From assembly GCA_032716605.1 (NCBI GenBank), contig CM064571.1, positions 17,973,862 through 18,037,861 on the forward strand: a stretch of 64,000 nt of DNA. The letters run 5' to 3'. Below, piece by piece: positions 61,023 to 64,000 of this stretch. The first letter of the stretch is position 1. Every line of letters starts with the position of its first letter. The notes beneath the pieces were generated by a model. That model was not told where the DNA came from and did not search any database. It saw only the letters and a list, made by a program, of their open reading frames with translations. The stretch comes from Paralithodes platypus. Lineage: Eukaryota; Arthropoda; Malacostraca; Decapoda; Lithodidae. Both the position numbers and the translations under genes were made by a program.

Positions 61023-61340
61023 ATATTTTCCTTTACTTTTTCCTGTTCCTATTTTCTATTCCTTTTCCTCTTCACTTTACTCTTTCCTGTTCCTTTTCCT
61101 CTCACTGTATTTTTGTCCTATTTCTATTAATTTTCCTCTCACTTTACCTTTTCATGTTTCTATTCCTATTCCTTTCACTTTACTTTTTCCTATTCCTTTT
61201 CCTCTCACTTTACTTTTTTCCTATTCCTTCCTCTCACTTTACTTTTTCCTGTTCCTATTTCTATTTCTCTCACTTTACTTTTACCTATTCCTTTCCTCTC
61301 ACTTTACTTTTTCTTGTTTCTATTCCTATTCCTTTTCCTC
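61022..61340. repeat. ~30-bp pyrimidine minisatellite, ~10 imperfect copies
   Basis: The + strand unit is around CTTTTCCTCTCACTTTACTT and TTTCCTATTC. It overlaps the last codons and stop of the UTP14-like exon on the opposite strand. Confidence 0.92.
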
Positions 61341-61639
61341 CTCACTTCACCTCCGGATTTGCTCTTCTTCCCACTCAGTTCTTCCTTCTCTCTCTCCTGT
61401 CGTTCTCTCTTTGCTCTCTGCTTATCGCTCTGGTCCTTGGTCTTCACCGTACCGGCGTTCCTGGTCTTCAATAACTGGTCCTCGGTCATGGGCTCAATCA
61501 CGGCCCCGAGCTGGGTGGTAACGGCCGGCATGGTCAGCTTCTTGTGGGTGGTCTCCGGGACGAACATTCTGCCGATAGGGGCGCGGACGGAGGCCTCAAA
61601 GTCCTTCACGCTCTTGAAGGGGTACGGCAAATCGCTCAC
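61304..61639 (-). CDS. utp14: utp14-like terminal exon
   Basis: On - the acceptor is TTTCTTGCAG before GTGAGCGATTTG. There are 111 residues and a TAA stop. The last dozen residues (RRKRNRNRNKKK) come from the minisatellite. Confidence 0.85.
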   Translation of the reverse strand: MSDLPYPFKSVKDFEASVRAPIGRMFVPETTHKKLTMPAVTTQLGAVIEPMTEDQLLKTRNAGTVKTKDQSDKQRAKRERQEREKEELSGKKSKSGGEVRRKRNRNRNKKK

Positions 61640-62294
61640 CTGCAAGAAAGCATATTTAGTTCAAAATACAACCCCCCCAAAAAAAAGTTGCTGCATTGAC
61701 TACTGAAATTCAAGAATAACGGTAATTACATTTTCCTTAAAATAATGTTCACGCCTAAGAAAGACTGGTGAAAAAGGTGAATGGTATCAAATTTTAATTT
61801 CACAATAATTACTGACCTAAAAAGAATGAATGGAACATCATGTAAATAGTACAGCAATTTAAAAATATTTATAATAAAATGGCCTTAGACTTAACATACC
61901 AGTAACTCCTTCACATTTATGAATGAGTAAGACAAATTGATCTTAAAAACTGTATAGACAATATGTTCAATGGTAATTACATTTTCCATTATTAAAATAC
62001 CGGTACCTTGCCTAGGAATGAATATAAATTAAGATACCATATATAGTAAGTTCCTTATGCTCTTCAATGAAAGAAAATTGTTGGCCTATAAATGAATGGA
62101 AAATAAGGTAAAAATAACAATCATATATTAATGGAAATATGGTACACAATAATGGTTTTGGTGAGAACATTCTATCTAAAATATTCCTCCATCTTACCAT
62201 TGCACTGCGAAGATTATCATGAACATCTGCTGCCTCGTTGTAGATCACGTTGCCAATGGTAGAATCCTTCCTCACCTCCTTAGGGGCGGCAATT
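61304..62294 (-). CDS. utp14: UTP14-like U3 snoRNP / small-subunit processome protein, last two exons
   Basis: UTP14 acts in the nucleolus in 18S rRNA maturation and activates the helicase DHR1/DHX37. Two exons join in phase. The upper one encodes IAAPKEVRKDSTIGNVIYNE and then DVHDNLRSAM. The lower begins VSDLPYPFKSVKDFEASVRA and continues PIGRMFVPETTHKKLTMPAV, GAVIEPM. The order N-V-I-x2-E ... L-P-Y-P-F ... F-E-x-S-x-R-x-P-I-G ... H-K-K-L-T-x-P-x-V ... G-x-V-I-x-P is that of the UTP14 C-terminus. A basic, charged tail follows. The N-terminal bulk must lie beyond the right edge. The terminal residues and stop fall inside a minisatellite. Confidence 0.85.
62198..62294 (-). CDS. utp14: utp14-like penultimate exon
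   Basis: On - the acceptor is TATCCTCCGTAG, the donor GCAATG|GTAAGA. It has 97 nt, with one base carried in, then 32 codons ending in phase 0, matching the next exon. Confidence 0.8.
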
Positions 62295-62559
62295 CTACGG
62301 AGGATAAAAACTTAAAGGTGGTGGGGCATGCAAAATTAAAATTAATTTATAATGTATTTAAAGAGATGTTTAGATCTCCAGTAATCAACCTGACTACTCC
62401 TTTGTCAAAACTAATCTTCAATATTAGAGAACAAATCAAAAATAGATATTGAATTGCGACCCCTTGCAACTAGTACAGTACCTGTACTGTACTCACGTGA
62501 GGATGTGACGTAGGCCCAGGCAAACATTTGGGAAGTAAACATCAGCAAGTATAGCAAAA

Positions 62560-62793
62560 ATGGTGAATAAGTGTGCTGTTTTCGGGTGTAGCAACATCCC
62601 TGGACCAAACATAGCACTACACAAGTTTCCAAGTGATCCATACCATTGTAACAAATGGGTGAAGTTTATACAAAGAACCAGAGTGTGGGAGGCAAAGCCC
62701 AAAACAAGCTTCATATGCAATGGACATTTTCGTGATGAATGCTTTGACAAAAAAGTGCGGTGGAGTATGGGTATGGCTAGATGCACCCGCTGA
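62560..62793 (+). CDS. THAP-type zinc-finger protein, N-terminal part
   Basis: The 77-codon ORF starts MVNKCAVFGCSN and contains the C2CH zinc ligands C5, C10, C53 and H56 (C-x4-C-x42-C-x2-H). It also has the LHKFP motif, the conserved W33 and W43, and ICNGHF. THAP domains bind DNA and occur both in host regulators and in P-element-type transposases. The expected end of the domain (AVPTLF-like box) is missing: the ORF runs to a stop soon after CFDKK, but a possible donor (AGTATGG|GTATGG, about 62775) could splice it on. Host gene, transposase fragment or pseudogene cannot be separated here. Confidence 0.7.
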   Translation: MVNKCAVFGCSNIPGPNIALHKFPSDPYHCNKWVKFIQRTRVWEAKPKTSFICNGHFRDECFDKKVRWSMGMARCTR

Positions 62794-62829
62794 TTGCCTA
62801 TACGGACTGGGGTCTTGTCACGCCCAGTG

Positions 62830-63250
62830 CCAGGTCCGTATATATACAGACTCGCCGAAATAAAATCGTAGCAGCGAAACGACTGCACCTATAGCTTTCA
62901 TATTTCTACCACATGTACCTTACCCTTCTGGCTTCTTGCTACCACCACCCCAACCCCCTCTCCCAATCCACTCGCCGACCATGGGTCGCTGCATCAGGCC
63001 ATCACAAAGGAAAATATGTGGCGGCGAAACGACTGCACCAATTGGTTCCATATTTGTGTGACAAGTCCCCTACCCTTCTGTCTTCCCCCCACCACAACCC
63101 CAACTTCCTCCCACCACCCACTTCCAGCCTATCCGTAGATCATCACATAAAAAATTTAAAATCTGTGGTGGCGAAACTACCTCCCCAATCGGCTCCATAT
63201 TTGTAACAGGAGTCAATTACCCTTCTACCTTCCCCACACCATCCCCCAAA
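62830..63250. repeat. ~148-bp tandem repeat, three diverged copies
   Basis: GCGAAAC occurs at 62874, 63024 and 63171 (periods 150 and 147). Each is followed by a CATATTTGT-like stretch, TACCCTTCTG and a C-rich segment. Confidence 0.8.
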
Positions 63251-63539
63251 CCACCCTCCCACCCATACATGATTGCCAATTTCAGGAGTCAGGAGAGTGG
63301 ATAATATGGGCTAACTTAAGCCTAGCCCAAATTATACAGTCAGCGTCGATGGATATAGGCCTAAACTAGGCTAAAGAAATTTATTGGCTGAAATTCAACT
63401 ACTAGCAACTAGGCTAAAAAAAAATAAAAAAAAAACAGTGAGTGGCGCAAACATTGTTGGGAAGGATATGTAGTGACCAGGCGTACGGTCATCATGTTTA
63501 CATAAGTCGATCGCCGCGGTTAAGTTCCCGTCGATTTTT

Positions 63540-63706
63540 ACGTCGATTTTTTCTGTTATGTGCACCCTGTTGGCAATGTATATGATGATGACAATAAGTC
63601 ATGGAGGCGTGAGGGGCGGGCTTTCATTATTGTATCCAAATGCAGTCAAAATAGACGGGGACATGATCGCTAGCATCCGCCGCGGCTCCGAGTAGTGTAA
63701 ACAAGG
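63540..63706 (-). mobile_element. MITE-6, partial, reverse
   Basis: On - it reads TTTACACTACTCGGAGCCGC and ATCATGTCCCCGTCTATTTT, then GACTGCATTTGGATAC. These match the first 90 bp of 41765-41986. The other terminus is not recognisable. Confidence 0.6.
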
Positions 63707-63888
63707 CGGGCGGTAATCCCAGCTGCTTCTCCCTCCTCTCCTGCTGCTGGATCTCGTCCTACAGGTTCATACATATAAGCCTGGACACCACCAATATTCA
63801 TCACTTGAGGTTCTTCGCCATAATCACGGTTATCACCCTCAGTATTGGCAAACGAATCGGAACTACTGTCACTATCCTCCATTTCCAC
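63670..63888 (-). CDS. Possible first exon of a P2X7-C-terminus-like protein
   Basis: The minus-strand ORF begins MEMEDSDSSSDSFANTEGDN and contains GVQAYMYEPVGRD. An acidic Ser/Asp-rich start followed by a short Y-M-x-E-P motif is typical of animal proteins named after the P2X7 C-terminal zinc domain. The diagnostic Cys-rich domain is not in the window. The last ~20 codons run into the MITE-6 fragment and are probably not coding. Confidence 0.3.
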   Translation of the reverse strand: MEMEDSDSSSDSFANTEGDNRDYGEEPQVMNIGGVQAYMYEPVGRDPAAGEEGEAAGITARLVYTTRSRGGC

Positions 63889-64000
63889 CTGTCAGAAGAG
63901 CTTGTTGTGTTGCTGGGCATACGTCATCAGAGCGCTTAAACTCCGAATCCAGAAAAGTGTCACCCATATCCTATTTTGGCCATTATATAAATAATTAAGC

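Noticed and set aside
60940..61521. 193-codon Phe/Leu/Ser ORF on +
   Set aside because: It reads the pyrimidine strand of the minisatellite and the antisense of the UTP14-like exon.

Overview
This window looks like AT-rich, repeat-dense nuclear DNA from an animal, most likely an arthropod and plausibly a decapod crustacean. The reasons are split genes with GT-AG introns, very long CT/GA and CA/GT tracts, tRNA-derived SINEs, and dense small DNA transposons with TTAA or TA target sites. There are no bacterial operons, Shine-Dalgarno sites or CRISPR arrays. The taxon is an inference.

Four host or host-like loci are supported. (1) A complete mitochondrial L-threonine 3-dehydrogenase gene (tdh) runs on the + strand from a housekeeping-type promoter at about 25.75 kb to a stop at 36,470. 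It can be spliced into nine coding exons whose phases all agree, giving 377 codons. (2) An OSER1-like gene (oxidative stress-responsive serine-rich protein 1) lies on + at 46,269-47,288, with a possible tiny first exon at 44,085. (3) The last two exons of a UTP14-like small-subunit processome gene lie on - at 61,304-62,294; the rest is off the right edge. (4) A THAP zinc-finger ORF lies on + at 62,560-62,793. A weak P2X7-like first exon may lie on - near 63.8 kb.

Layout. 1-11.7 kb is two copies of one ~4.7 kb block. Copy A ends exactly at a 100-N gap and copy B recurs 1.9 kb later, probably unmerged haplotypes or overlapping contigs. 11.7-20 kb is microsatellite-rich and holds a 1.3 kb array of 30-bp units between inverted SINEs. 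20-25.6 kb is a dense cluster of TTAA-flanked MITEs, several nested, and an 800-bp A/T minisatellite that starts inside one of them. 25.7-36.7 kb is tdh; its introns carry a 2.6 kb hAT element with inverted termini and a broken transposase, a composite MITE, and other insertions. 36.7-44 kb has little beyond repeats. 44-47.3 kb is the OSER1-like locus. 47.3-61 kb is repeats, including a three-level nest of TTAA elements and a LINE 3' end with a 13-bp target duplication. 61-64 kb holds UTP14 and THAP.

The genes do not form a pathway: threonine breakdown in mitochondria, stress response, and nucleolar rRNA processing. The most interesting material is the repeat biology. It includes nested TTAA MITEs, a MITE-in-MITE composite present twice in the same configuration, minisatellites growing from internal segments of MITEs, and two palindromic octamers (TACCGGTA and TAGGCCTA) that occur far more often than base composition predicts. 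Names such as MITE-1, SINE-1 and R4 are local labels used only here.
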